Assembly (NCBI RefSeq): GCF_004138325.1
Contig: NZ_SBLB01000002.1
Coordinates: 558,001 to 622,000, forward strand
Reading direction: 5' to 3'
Length of the DNA: 64,000 bases
Source: Spirosoma sordidisoli
GTDB taxonomy: Bacteria; Bacteroidota; Bacteroidia; Cytophagales; Spirosomataceae
A program made the position numbers and the translations under genes. Under the pieces are notes generated by a model, which made no database searches, was not told the origin of the DNA, and saw nothing but the letters and a program-made list of their open reading frames with translations. Shown piece after piece: positions 1 to 8,346 of this stretch. The stretch's first letter is position 1, and each line of letters starts with the position of its first letter.

Positions 1-186
1 GTTCGTAAAGTATCAAACGGCGTAGGTGTAGAGCGGATCTTCCCGGTTCTGTCGCCTAACATTGACAAAATCGAGGTGGTCCGCCTGGGCAAAGTGCGTC
101 GTGCACGCTTGTTCTATCTGCGTGGTCGCCAGGGTAAAGCAGCTCGTGTTAAAGAGCGCAAGCCCAAAGCGAAAGTAGCCGCTTAA
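1..186 (+). CDS. rplS: 50S ribosomal protein L19, C-terminal part
   Basis: The window opens inside this gene. The 61 visible codons read in frame 1 and end in TAA. They contain the L19 segment [20 protein letters not shown] followed by a basic RRARLFYLR region and a Lys/Arg/Ala-rich tail. L19 sits at the 30S-50S interface of the ribosome. The N-terminal half lies outside the window. The short basic tail after the conserved core is usual for Bacteroidota L19. The gene is followed by an intrinsic-terminator-like hairpin and then by dapF on the same strand. Confidence 0.93.
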   Translation, partial: VRKVSNGVGVERIFPVLSPNIDKIEVVRLGKVRRARLFYLRGRQGKAARVKERKPKAKVAA

Positions 187-211
187 TTTACCGCGCTTCT
201 TACCTACATAA

Positions 212-238
212 AAGCTGCCTGTACAGGGTGGCTTTTTT
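212..238 (+). terminator. Intrinsic terminator after rplS
   Basis: An imperfect GC-rich inverted repeat (AAGC..CCT / AGGG..GGCTT) is followed directly by a run of six T. It lies 25 bases after the rplS stop and just before dapF, so it probably ends the rplS transcript. Confidence 0.6.
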
Positions 239-255
239 CGTATCTTCAAAACGCT

Positions 256-1029
256 ATGCAGTTTTATAAATACCAGGGCACCGGTAATGATTTCATCCTG
301 ATTGATGACCGGACCGGCACGTTCCCGGCCGCCGATCAGGCCCTCATCGAGCAGTTATGTCACCGGCGGTTCGGCATCGGGGCCGATGGGCTTATTTTGC
401 TGCAAAACGACCCCGAATACGATTTTCGGATGGTGTACTTCAACGCCGATGGAGCCGAAGGCAGCATGTGCGGAAATGGCGGTCGCTGCATTGTCCGGTT
501 TGCGCATGACCTGGGTCTGTTCGAGTCCGAAACACGGTTCATAGCGGTCGACGGGGAACACGTGGCCGTGGTGCGCGAAGACGAGGTGTTTCTGAAGATG
601 ATCGATGTGAACGGGCTGGATCAGCAGCCCCAACTGACATTCCTGAATACCGGTTCGCCCCATGTCGTGCGGTTTGTCGACGAGCTGGAGTCATTCGATG
701 TGCTGGCCGAAGGGCGTGCCATTCGGTATGCCGACGCATTTCGGCCGGGCGGAACAAACGCTAACTTCGCCCAGCGCCTTACCAATAATACCCTGTTTGT
801 ACGCACCTACGAGCGGGGCGTTGAAGACGAAACCTACTCCTGCGGAACGGGCGTGACGGCGGTAGCGCTGGTAGCCCACCAGCAGCTGCAGATGCCGGCC
901 CCGGTAGCAATTCAGACAATCGGCGGCAATCTGCGGGTGTCGTTCGAAACCCAATCCGACGGGCGCTTCGAGAACATCTATCTGATTGGTCCCGCCAAAC
1001 GGGTATTTACGGGAGAAATCGACCTGTAA
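256..1029 (+). CDS. dapF: Diaminopimelate epimerase
   Basis: A 257-residue protein of normal DapF length. It interconverts LL- and meso-diaminopimelate, the last step before the peptidoglycan cross-linking residue and the lysine branch. The N-terminal GTGNDFI motif, the first catalytic cysteine in MCGNGGRC (Cys72) and the second in SCGTGVTA (Cys196) are all present, so the two-base racemisation site is intact. Each half begins with a similar fold, as expected for the pseudo-symmetric family. The ATG at 256 follows the rplS terminator by 17 bases, so its promoter is probably within or just before that hairpin. The downstream rhodanese gene is convergent. Confidence 0.96.
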   Translation: MQFYKYQGTGNDFILIDDRTGTFPAADQALIEQLCHRRFGIGADGLILLQNDPEYDFRMVYFNADGAEGSMCGNGGRCIVRFAHDLGLFESETRFIAVDGEHVAVVREDEVFLKMIDVNGLDQQPQLTFLNTGSPHVVRFVDELESFDVLAEGRAIRYADAFRPGGTNANFAQRLTNNTLFVRTYERGVEDETYSCGTGVTAVALVAHQQLQMPAPVAIQTIGGNLRVSFETQSDGRFENIYLIGPAKRVFTGEIDL

Positions 1030-1033
1030 CCGC

Positions 1034-1342
1034 TTAGTCTACGTCGTCAATCAGACCTCCGTGCAGGTGATAGATGACTTTTGTCTGGAAAACGGGTTGC
1101 CGCTGTAGATCTTTGGCCGCTATCCGGCTTCGTACGCCGTTGGTACAGACCAGAATCAACGTATCGTAGGCCAGCAGCTCATCCCGACGCGCCCGTATGT
1201 CGGCCAGGGGCACGTTTATACCACCCAGGTTGAACTCCTCAAACTCCCACTCATCCCGAACATCGATCACCGCCGTGCGAGGCTGCTGGCGCAAGGTGTC
1301 AAGTTCAGATAAGGAGATGTCGATGTAGGCCGGGGTTGTCAT
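1034..1342 (-). CDS. Rhodanese-like domain protein
   Basis: A single-domain rhodanese of 102 residues with no signal peptide, so probably cytoplasmic. The CH2A-like element VIDVRDEWEFEEFNLGGINV (residues 25-44) is followed by the active-site loop CTNGVR with Cys66 as the expected persulfide-carrying residue. Proteins of this size usually act in sulfur transfer or as small thiosulfate:cyanide sulfurtransferases, but the substrate cannot be told from sequence. It ends only 4 bases from the convergent dapF stop, with no room for a terminator between them. Confidence 0.88.
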   Translation of the reverse strand: MTTPAYIDISLSELDTLRQQPRTAVIDVRDEWEFEEFNLGGINVPLADIRARRDELLAYDTLILVCTNGVRSRIAAKDLQRQPVFQTKVIYHLHGGLIDDVD

Positions 1343-1589
1343 GCCGACATAACACCAGAATCATACTGGCTGTTCGCCTGGATAATATAAGCCTGATCGG
1401 AGGCCGCTTGCTCCGGCGACTGCCGGTGTATGCTTGTCCATTTGTTGACTTCTTTGCTGGACTAATCCGTCAGCAACGCGCCTTGCAGTAAGTTAAAACT
1501 GTCAATGTGGCAGGCAACGAGGCTCTGGAACAGGATTTGACGCCCGCCCAATCAGCAAGTCAATTCTATCAACAACCCATTAGCTGTCT

Positions 1590-3419
1590 ATGGAAGCCGT
1601 ACAGAATGAAAAAGGGCAGATCTCGATCCATACCGAGAATATCTTCCCCATCATCAAAAAATTCCTGTATTCCGATCATGAAATTTTTCTGCGCGAACTC
1701 GTATCCAACGCGGTCGATGCTACGCAGAAGCTTCGTCAGTTGTCCTCCTTTGGTGAGTTCGGGGGCGAGCTGGGCGAATTAAAGGTAACCGTTGCGCTCA
1801 ACGAAGAGGCCAAAACGATTACGATCAGTGACAATGGCATCGGTATGACGGCCGATGAAATTAAGAAATACATCAACCAGATTGCATTCTCCGGCGCGTC
1901 AGACTTTCTGGAAAAATACAAGGATAAGACGGACGAAAAAGGACAGATTATCGGCCATTTCGGTCTGGGCTTCTACTCGGCCTTCATGGTAGCTGAAAAG
2001 GTAGAGATCATTACCCGCTCGTATCGTGATAACGCCGAACCGGCCCGCTGGGTATGTGACGGCTCGACCGAGTTTGAACTGACCCCCGCCGAACGGGCTG
2101 AACGCGGTACCGATGTGGTGCTGCATATTGCACCCGATTCCGAAGAGTTCCTGGACAAAACCCGGCTGCGGGGTATACTCGACAAATACGCCCGGTTCCT
2201 GCCGGTAGCGATCGAGTTCGACGGGCAGACGATCAATAATACCGCACCCATCTGGACAAAAGCGCCCGCCGACCTGACCGACGAGGACTATAAGTCGTTC
2301 TACCGGGAGCTGTACCCGATGAGCGAAGAGCCCCTGTTCTGGATTCACCTCAACGTCGACTACCCGTTTAACCTCACCGGTATTCTATATTTCCCGCGGG
2401 TGAAAAACGAACTGCGGTTCCAGCGGGAGAAAATCCAGCTCTACAGCCGGCAGGTGTTTATTACCGACGAGGTAAAAGACGTGGTGCCCGATTTCCTGAT
2501 GATGCTGCACGGCGTAATCGACTCGCCCGATATCCCGCTGAACGTGTCGCGCTCCTTCCTGCAGGCCGACTCGAACGTGAAGAAAATCAACGGCTACATC
2601 ACCCGTAAAGTGGCCGACAAGCTGAACGACCTGTTCAATGCCGATCGAACAGCTTTCGAAGAAAAATTCGATGATATCGGACTCTTCATCAAGTACGGTA
2701 TTCTGTCCGATGACAAGTTCTGGGAGAAGGCAAAAAACTTCGTTCTGCTCAAAAATACCGACGGCCAGTACGCGACACCCGATGAGTATCGCGAGAAAAT
2801 TCAGGCGAACCAGACCGATAAGAACGATACGCTGGTGTTGCTCTATACCAGCGACCGCAAGCAGCAGGACGCTTATGTGGCTTCGGCCGTTCGGCGGGGA
2901 TACGATGTGCTGCTGATGGATAATGTGATTGATCCTCACTTCATCAACGCGCTCGAATACAAGCTGGAGAAAGTACATTTCGTACGCGTCGACGCCGACA
3001 CGCTCGACAAGCTCATCGACAAAGGGCTTAGCAACGAGAGCGTGCTGTCTGAAGACGATCGTACAAAAGTGAAAGAAGTATTCGAGCAGGTTCTTGACAA
3101 CAAAACGCTGACGGTTAGTGTAGAAGCGCAGCCAACGGATGAGCTGCCCGTAACGATCACCCTGCCGGAGTTCCTGCGTCGGATGAAAGATATGTCGGCG
3201 CTGTCGGGCGAACAGTCGTTTTACGGAAACATGCCGCTGGGCTATAATGTGGTCGTGAATGCCAACCACCCCCTCATCGGAAAGCTGCTGGCCCAAACCG
3301 ATGCCGACGCGCAGAAGTCATTGGCCAAGCAGGTGTACGACCTGGCTCTGCTGTCGCAGAATATGCTGACTGGAGCTGACCTGACCGCTTTTGTTAAGCG
3401 TACCGTCGAGACGCTGTAA
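1590..3419 (+). CDS. htpG: Molecular chaperone HtpG (Hsp90)
   Basis: A 609-residue bacterial Hsp90. The N-terminal GHKL ATPase domain shows the adenine-pocket segment ELVSNAVDA, the DNGIGM motif and GHFGLGFYSAF. The middle domain has the catalytic-loop type segment SRSFLQADSNVKKI, and the C-terminal dimerisation region follows. The ATG at 1590 gives the usual MEAVQNEKG N-terminus directly before QISIHTENIFPI; the in-frame upstream sequence is not conserved-looking. Length is slightly under the E. coli protein. It is monocistronic, with a 247-base upstream region and a strong terminator downstream. I could not find a clear heat-shock operator such as CIRCE upstream. Confidence 0.97.
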   Translation: MEAVQNEKGQISIHTENIFPIIKKFLYSDHEIFLRELVSNAVDATQKLRQLSSFGEFGGELGELKVTVALNEEAKTITISDNGIGMTADEIKKYINQIAFSGASDFLEKYKDKTDEKGQIIGHFGLGFYSAFMVAEKVEIITRSYRDNAEPARWVCDGSTEFELTPAERAERGTDVVLHIAPDSEEFLDKTRLRGILDKYARFLPVAIEFDGQTINNTAPIWTKAPADLTDEDYKSFYRELYPMSEEPLFWIHLNVDYPFNLTGILYFPRVKNELRFQREKIQLYSRQVFITDEVKDVVPDFLMMLHGVIDSPDIPLNVSRSFLQADSNVKKINGYITRKVADKLNDLFNADRTAFEEKFDDIGLFIKYGILSDDKFWEKAKNFVLLKNTDGQYATPDEYREKIQANQTDKNDTLVLLYTSDRKQQDAYVASAVRRGYDVLLMDNVIDPHFINALEYKLEKVHFVRVDADTLDKLIDKGLSNESVLSEDDRTKVKEVFEQVLDNKTLTVSVEAQPTDELPVTITLPEFLRRMKDMSALSGEQSFYGNMPLGYNVVVNANHPLIGKLLAQTDADAQKSLAKQVYDLALLSQNMLTGADLTAFVKRTVETL

Positions 3420-3441
3420 TTAGCCATAGGGTCAGAAAGCC

Positions 3442-3477
3442 AAACGAGAGCTGGGACCGATGTCCCAGCTCTCGTTT
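3442..3477. terminator. Bidirectional terminator, htpG / DUF4126
   Basis: A perfect 15-bp stem (3442-3456 with 3463-3477) and a 6-base loop. The stem ends in AAA on one side and TTT(T) on the other, so it can terminate both htpG and the convergent DUF4126 gene. Confidence 0.85.
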
Positions 3478-3500
3478 TGTATAGGGCACTCTCGTTGGAG

Positions 3501-4079
3501 TTACTCCCGTCGGGTGAACCACACTTTCCGCCGGGTGGTCATCCGCTTGATGACGTAGATAAGCACCAGCGCGACGAAAATGATGGCCACCAGCGGTAAA
3601 AGAACCGTCAAAAGTGACAGAACGAACGACGCGATATTCTCGCCGGTGGCTACGACCGGGTTGGCGGCCCCGCCGGTTGTGGTGGTAGAACCGAGCCGGA
3701 GCAAACTCGTACCCGCCTGAATAATGCCAGCCGAGCCTCCGCCCAGCATTAACCCCAGCCCCCAGTGCAGAATCGGATTCTCGATCTGAAGAAACGAGGT
3801 GCTGAGCAGCGTACCGGCAATGATGGAAGCCGGGGTGGCGATGCCATCGAGCAGGTTGTCGAGCCACGGAATGTAGTAGGCACCCACTTCAACGATGGTG
3901 GCCACCGTCAGGCCTGCCAGCGCGGGCCAGCTGCTGAGCCACTCAAAGCCCTCAAACGTACCAACGATGCCCAGCTTAGTGGCCACGCTGGCAATCAGCA
4001 TTGGTACAAAGACCCTGAAACCGCAGCAGGCAGCCAGGCCAAGGCCGACACAGGCACTCACAATCCAGTCGTAGGTCAT
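3501..4079 (-). CDS. DUF4126 family membrane protein
   Basis: About 192 residues with four to five hydrophobic segments, beginning with WIVSACVGLGLAACCGFRVF. The pattern GFRVFVPML, the central GLMLGGGSAGIIQAGTSLLR segment and a C-terminal VALVLIYVIKR helix match the DUF4126 family of unknown function. I chose the start at 4079 because it puts the first hydrophobic helix at the N-terminus; the longer frame to 4142 adds 21 residues with no family resemblance. The last residues are strongly basic (RRKVWFTRRE), consistent with a cytoplasmic tail. No partner gene is evident. Function is unknown. Confidence 0.8.
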   Translation of the reverse strand: MTYDWIVSACVGLGLAACCGFRVFVPMLIASVATKLGIVGTFEGFEWLSSWPALAGLTVATIVEVGAYYIPWLDNLLDGIATPASIIAGTLLSTSFLQIENPILHWGLGLMLGGGSAGIIQAGTSLLRLGSTTTTGGAANPVVATGENIASFVLSLLTVLLPLVAIIFVALVLIYVIKRMTTRRKVWFTRRE

Positions 4080-4179
4080 AGGGCAAAAAAAATAATGGTT
4101 TACGCTTATTGATTTCGGGCTTCTGGCCTCAGCGGAGACCATAGACCGTATAGCAAAACCGAACTAGGGCCTGGGTTGT

Positions 4180-5673
4180 TTAGCCGAAGAACTGCGGGTT
4201 GAAGTTCATCAGAAACGCTTCATCCGTGGCGCGGGTGAGTGCCGTATAGAGCCAGCGGACAAACTCCTGGTTCACCTGGCCGTCTGGCAGGTAGCCCTGA
4301 TCAACGAATACGGCGCTCCACTGGCCGCCCTGGGCTTTATGGCAGGTGAGGGCGTAGGCAAACTTAACCTGTAAGGCATTCAGGTACGGGTCGCGCCGGA
4401 TGGCTTCGGTTCGCTCTTTCTTGCTAGTGATGTAGAAATAGTCACGCTGAACGCTCTCATACAGCGCTTTATGCTGCTCGGACGAGAGCGAAGGCGTAGG
4501 CGAGTGCAGCGTATCCAGAATGATTTTGGCTTCAAAATCGGGTTGCTCCTCGTAGTCGACCAGCCGCAGCGTGACGGTAGCAAACCGGAAGCCGTGAATC
4601 TCTTCGTGGTTGCGGATTTTAAGCACTTCGGCAAACTCGCCGTTGGCCAGAAAGCCTGCCGGCGAGTCCTCTTCCAGGGTCGTGTAGTTGTTGCGGGCAA
4701 TCATCAGCATATCGCCCGCGTCGAGTTCTTCTTCACATTGGTCAATCATCCGCCTGACAAACTGGTTATACTGCACCGCTGTCTTGTTCGACCGACAAAG
4801 GATCACCGTATTTTCGCGGCCATATTTGTTGTAGGCGTACTGAATCCCGTCTTCCAGCTTGTTGGCCGGCATTTTATAGATGTCACTGAATGAGCGTACA
4901 TTGAGCTGAATAGGGGGGGCATCGGTGGCTGATTCGGCACTATCTGTGCCAAGCAGGGTTTCGAACGAGACGGCTTTGGGAGCCGGACTGAAGGTACCCG
5001 ACAGCAGGGTGCGCAGATTGGTGGCGTTATAAAGAATACCCGACTCTTCGTCCTGCCGCATAACTTCTGTCAGCTCCTGTTCATAGACCGTCATGTCGAA
5101 CTGGGCGGCCAGGAATCCCCGGTCGAGCGCCGGACTCAGCTCGCGGCCCACGGGGGGCAGCTGGGCCGTATCGCCAACGAGCAGCAGTTTGTTGCCCTGG
5201 TTCTCGAAAACAAAATCGATCAGGTCAGTCAGCAGGCCTTTACCCCCAAAATCAGCTTCGTCGGAGATCATGGAGGCCTCGTCAACGATAAAGAGGGTGT
5301 CTTCGTGGTAATTTTTTTGCCGTTGAAAACTCAGCGTACCCGACGCCGGGTCGGCCACCTGCCGATAAATTTTGCGGTGGATGGTCTGAGCTGGCTTCTT
5401 GGCGTAGCTCGACATCACCTTCGCAGCCCGGCCGGTAGGGGCCAGCAGCACCGATTTGTAGCCAAAACGGGGAAGCACTTTGATGAGCGTACCAACCAGG
5501 GTTGTCTTACCGGTACCGGCATATCCCCTGAGCAAGAAGCAGTCGCGATAGTGTTCAAACTCTTCGTGGGTGATGAACGCGCCGATCTGTTCGAAGAATT
5601 GTTCCTGACCGGATGTGGGCTTGTAAGGGAAACGTTTGGCCAGCAATTGGGCGGCCGTATGGGTTTCGTTCAT
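4180..5673 (-). CDS. RecD-like SF1 DNA helicase / AAA ATPase
   Basis: A 497-residue superfamily 1 helicase. Walker A is GYAGTGKTT (residues 50-58), Walker B is FIVDEAS with Asp131-Glu132, and the C-terminal UvrD_C_2-type motif YALTCHKAQGGQWSAVFVD is followed by a WLYTALTRATD motif VI. This is the short RecD/Dda-like (SF1B) type that is common in Bacteroidota and often called ATP-dependent exodeoxyribonuclease, although no RecB or RecC subunit lies nearby and no nuclease domain is visible. It should be a 5'-3' translocase acting in replication or repair. The N-terminal 40 residues are a short adaptor-like region. Confidence 0.88.
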   Translation of the reverse strand: MNETHTAAQLLAKRFPYKPTSGQEQFFEQIGAFITHEEFEHYRDCFLLRGYAGTGKTTLVGTLIKVLPRFGYKSVLLAPTGRAAKVMSSYAKKPAQTIHRKIYRQVADPASGTLSFQRQKNYHEDTLFIVDEASMISDEADFGGKGLLTDLIDFVFENQGNKLLLVGDTAQLPPVGRELSPALDRGFLAAQFDMTVYEQELTEVMRQDEESGILYNATNLRTLLSGTFSPAPKAVSFETLLGTDSAESATDAPPIQLNVRSFSDIYKMPANKLEDGIQYAYNKYGRENTVILCRSNKTAVQYNQFVRRMIDQCEEELDAGDMLMIARNNYTTLEEDSPAGFLANGEFAEVLKIRNHEEIHGFRFATVTLRLVDYEEQPDFEAKIILDTLHSPTPSLSSEQHKALYESVQRDYFYITSKKERTEAIRRDPYLNALQVKFAYALTCHKAQGGQWSAVFVDQGYLPDGQVNQEFVRWLYTALTRATDEAFLMNFNPQFFG

Positions 5674-5731
5674 GGTTCTAATTTACGAAATATTTCGCTA
5701 ACTTCACCCCCATACTAAACCCTTCTATGTC

Positions 5732-6169
5732 ATGAAAATACGCCAGATTTTGCAAGGAAAGGCCGTCAACGCGCTCTACTCGGTATCGTCCCATCAATCC
5801 GTGCTGGATGCCCTGAAACTGATGGCCGAAAAAAATATCGGCGCGGTGCTGGTGATCGATGAGGGTGTGCTGACGGGTATTTTCTCGGAGCGGGATTACG
5901 CCCGCAAGGTTATCCTGAAAGGGCGTCACTCCGACGATACGCCGGTAGCTGATGTTATGACCCCCAATGTCATTACCATCGAGCCAGACCAGCGGCTGGA
6001 CGAGTGTATGCTGATCATGTCTGAGCGGCACATTCGCCACCTGCCCGTCATGAGCGGGGGGGAGCTGACGGGTATTATCTCGATCAATGACGTGGTAGCG
6101 GCCATCATCCGCGACCAGAAGACCCGGATCGACTCGCTGGAAAGTTATATATCGGGCAGCCCCTACTAA
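5732..6169 (+). CDS. CBS-domain pair protein
   Basis: A 145-residue protein made of two CBS domains and little else (residues about 10-65 and 75-130). Seen motifs are GAVLVIDEGVLTGIFSERDYARKV in the first repeat (cited here only by type) and RHLPVMSGGELTGIISINDVV-like sequence in the second, ending with the common SLESYISG tail. Such stand-alone pairs bind adenine nucleotides and act as regulators, but the target is not known. Divergent from the helicase gene, with only 58 bases between the two starts, so their promoters must overlap. A run of seven G occurs at 6056-6062 inside the second repeat. Confidence 0.88.
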   Translation: MKIRQILQGKAVNALYSVSSHQSVLDALKLMAEKNIGAVLVIDEGVLTGIFSERDYARKVILKGRHSDDTPVADVMTPNVITIEPDQRLDECMLIMSERHIRHLPVMSGGELTGIISINDVVAAIIRDQKTRIDSLESYISGSPY

Positions 6170-6268
6170 GCCCGGAGCCAACTATAGGTTTCGCTCTGAA
6201 CTACCCGAATCTGGACGTAACTCCCCACGTATCTTACCATAAACCAGAAACGGTAACCTAAATTCTTC

Positions 6269-6276
6269 TACCTTTG
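6269..6276 (+). promoter_or_regulatory. Candidate -7 element for the Nudix gene
   Basis: TACCTTTG matches the Bacteroidota TAnnTTTG element exactly, 36 bases before the ATG at 6312. I see no good TTG -33 element at the usual spacing, so the call rests on this half alone. Confidence 0.35.
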
Positions 6277-6311
6277 CGTCCCAAAATTAGCTGTGACTTG
6301 TGACGCATGTA

Positions 6312-6842
6312 ATGGATCGACCCGGGGTGGATACATCCCGTCAGGAAGTGTTGAAGTTATACGGAAACCGGCTGCGACTGCGCGTTTGCGGACTTTATCG
6401 GGAAGACGACCGGCTCCTGATGGTACGACATCGGGGTATTGGCCCCACCGATACGTTCTGGTGCCCGCCGGGTGGGGGCGCTCAGTTTGGTGAGACCGCC
6501 CCCGACGCGCTGACCCGTGAGTTTATCGAAGAAACCGGTTTGTCGATCAGCGTCGGAGAGCTGCTGTTCGTCAATGAGTTTATGCTGCCGCCCCTGCACG
6601 CTATGGAGCTTTTTTTCGATGTGCGCGCAACGGGCGGCTCGATCCGGCAGGGTATTGATCCCGAAATGGGGCTCGATGAACAGATTATCTCGGACGTTCG
6701 GATGATGAGCTTCGACGAAATCAAGCGGTATCCGCCCGAGGAAGTACACGACCTGTTCCGGTATTGCCAGTCGATGGACGATGTTTTCCACCTGCGTGGC
6801 TACCTGCCCAATCGGGACCGAATGGTAGGTTCGGGCCGCTAA
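6312..6842 (+). CDS. Nudix hydrolase
   Basis: About 176 residues. The Nudix box is complete: Gly and Glu of GGAQFGE, then REFIEETGL, giving the Gx5Ex7REUxEExGU pattern. The surrounding DTFWCPPGGG and the RVCGLYREDDRLLMVRHR strand fit a nucleoside-diphosphate-linked hydrolase; the exact substrate cannot be read. I chose the ATG at 6312; a GTG at 6300 in the same frame would add four residues. It is followed after 78 bases by the DUF3822 gene on the same strand and may share a transcript with it. Confidence 0.88.
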   Translation: MDRPGVDTSRQEVLKLYGNRLRLRVCGLYREDDRLLMVRHRGIGPTDTFWCPPGGGAQFGETAPDALTREFIEETGLSISVGELLFVNEFMLPPLHAMELFFDVRATGGSIRQGIDPEMGLDEQIISDVRMMSFDEIKRYPPEEVHDLFRYCQSMDDVFHLRGYLPNRDRMVGSGR

Positions 6843-6920
6843 GTTTGGGGTAGGCCGCGCCAATGTGCTATTTTTTTGTAAACTTAGCGTTCTGCTAAAC
6901 CGTTATCCTTTCTCTGAATC

Positions 6921-7811
6921 GTGCAAATTGCTGTGACATCCGCACCTACCGTAACGATCCGTTCTGATTCGTTCGACCCCAGCCAGACAGCCCAATCCGT
7001 GCTGTGTCTGGAAGTGGGGCGCGATCGGTTTCGGTTTCTGGTGCAGAACGCCTTGCAGCAGGTCTGTTATCTCGAAGATTACACGTTTCCGTCGCTCCTG
7101 ACCGATCGGCCCCTGGTTGGTCTGCTGCCTGATGTGATCCGTGGGCACTCGGTTTTGTCGGCCGGTAACTGGCAGGAGATTCGGGTGGGCGTTAATTCGT
7201 CATCGTTTACGTTTGTACCGCAGCCGCTGTTCCGGAAGGAATACGCCAGCAGTTACCTTACCCTGATGCGGGGTAGCACCTTACCCGCCCATGAGTTTGC
7301 CCAGGCCCACCTTCACGAAGCGGAAGGTTTTTTGTCGGTCTTCAACCTGGAGCACCCGGTAGCCGATTATTTTGCAGAAACGTATCCGCTTCAGCCACTG
7401 ACCTTTATTCATCAGACGGGCTCGCTGATACAGGCCACGGCCGCGCTGGCCCGCCATTCGCTGCTGTCACAGCAGGTGTGGCTGTATTTCGAAGATGAAT
7501 TTGTAACCATTATCTACCGGCAGAACAGGCAGCTTCGGTACTGCAACCGCTTTGGCTACAAGAATGCCAGTGATCTGACTTATTACGTGCTATATGTGCT
7601 GGATGAGCAGCAGATCAAGGCCGATGAGGTGCATATAGCTCTGTACGGAGAGATAACCCCCTTTGCCGACACATACAGCGCGCTCAGCCGGTTCCTGCCC
7701 AATCTGACCTTTGGCCGGGCTCCGCAGCCGATGACCCTGACGGCTGAATTTGACGAACTACCCGAACATCGGTATTTAAGTTTATACGGACTTTCTTTAC
7801 TTAATGAGTAA
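6921..7811 (+). CDS. DUF3822 family protein
   Basis: A 296-residue protein starting at a GTG. The pattern of strands (LCLEVGRDRFRFLV, then EGFLSVFNLEHPVADYFAET, then QVWLYFEDEFVTIIYRQN) and its place directly before coaD match the DUF3822 family of Bacteroidota. The two-lobed alternation resembles an actin-like (PilM/hexokinase-type) ATPase fold, but I see no diagnostic phosphate motif, so nucleotide binding is only a guess. In many relatives rsmD sits between this gene and coaD; it is absent here. Function is unknown; the fixed neighbourhood suggests a link to coenzyme A synthesis or to a nearby RNA step. Confidence 0.8.
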   Translation: MQIAVTSAPTVTIRSDSFDPSQTAQSVLCLEVGRDRFRFLVQNALQQVCYLEDYTFPSLLTDRPLVGLLPDVIRGHSVLSAGNWQEIRVGVNSSSFTFVPQPLFRKEYASSYLTLMRGSTLPAHEFAQAHLHEAEGFLSVFNLEHPVADYFAETYPLQPLTFIHQTGSLIQATAALARHSLLSQQVWLYFEDEFVTIIYRQNRQLRYCNRFGYKNASDLTYYVLYVLDEQQIKADEVHIALYGEITPFADTYSALSRFLPNLTFGRAPQPMTLTAEFDELPEHRYLSLYGLSLLNE

Positions 7812-7873
7812 GAAGGACCAGCGGGCATAAACACGTTTCTGTTCGTGCCAGCGGCCCTGTCTACTCGCTCGCT

Positions 7874-8338
7874 ATGAAGCGTACTGCTCTGTTTCCCGGC
7901 TCATTCGATCCATTCACTAAAGGCCACGAAGACATTGTGCGGAGGGGACTGAAGTTATTTGATGAAATAATCATCGGTATTGGCCGGAATGTACGCAAGG
8001 AACGCTACTTTCCGCTGGAGCAAATGATTCAGCTGATTGAAGAAGCGTTTTCTGACGAGCCCGCTGTGCGTATCATCAGCTATGAAGACCTAACGGCCAG
8101 CGTCGCCCGGTCCGAGGGGGCCCGCTTCCTGCTGCGGGGCCTGCGCAACACCACCGATTTCGAATACGAAAACGGCATTTCTCAGGTAAACCGATTTGTC
8201 TACGAAGAAGTAGAGACCGTCTTTCTGATCACCTCTCCGCATCTGGCACCCATCAGTTCGAGTATCATTCGGGATCTGCACCGCTACGGCCAGAACGTAG
8301 ACGAGTTCCTGCCGTATAAGCTGGTTCAGCCATCGTAA
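7874..8338 (+). CDS. coaD: Phosphopantetheine adenylyltransferase
   Basis: A 154-residue CoaD, normal length. It transfers AMP to 4'-phosphopantetheine to make dephospho-CoA, the fourth step of coenzyme A synthesis. The nucleotidyltransferase motif PGSFDPFTKGH has TKGH at residues 15-18, and the second signature is ISSSIIR at 127-133. Substrate-binding LLRGLRNTTDFEYE is present. It lies 62 bases after DUF3822 on the same strand and ends 8 bases before the stop of the convergent Nudix gene, so the two transcripts must overlap or end within coding DNA. Confidence 0.97.
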   Translation: MKRTALFPGSFDPFTKGHEDIVRRGLKLFDEIIIGIGRNVRKERYFPLEQMIQLIEEAFSDEPAVRIISYEDLTASVARSEGARFLLRGLRNTTDFEYENGISQVNRFVYEEVETVFLITSPHLAPISSSIIRDLHRYGQNVDEFLPYKLVQPS

Positions 8339-8346
8339 GCAGGCAG

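Noticed and set aside
2385-3296. Long minus-strand ORF opposite htpG
   Set aside because: It is the reverse frame of a strongly conserved gene; long antisense frames are common in GC-rich coding DNA and it has no family features.
4180-5673. Calling the helicase recD of a RecBCD complex
   Set aside because: No recB or recC nearby and the protein lacks the longer RecD N-terminal domain; only the family resemblance is supported.
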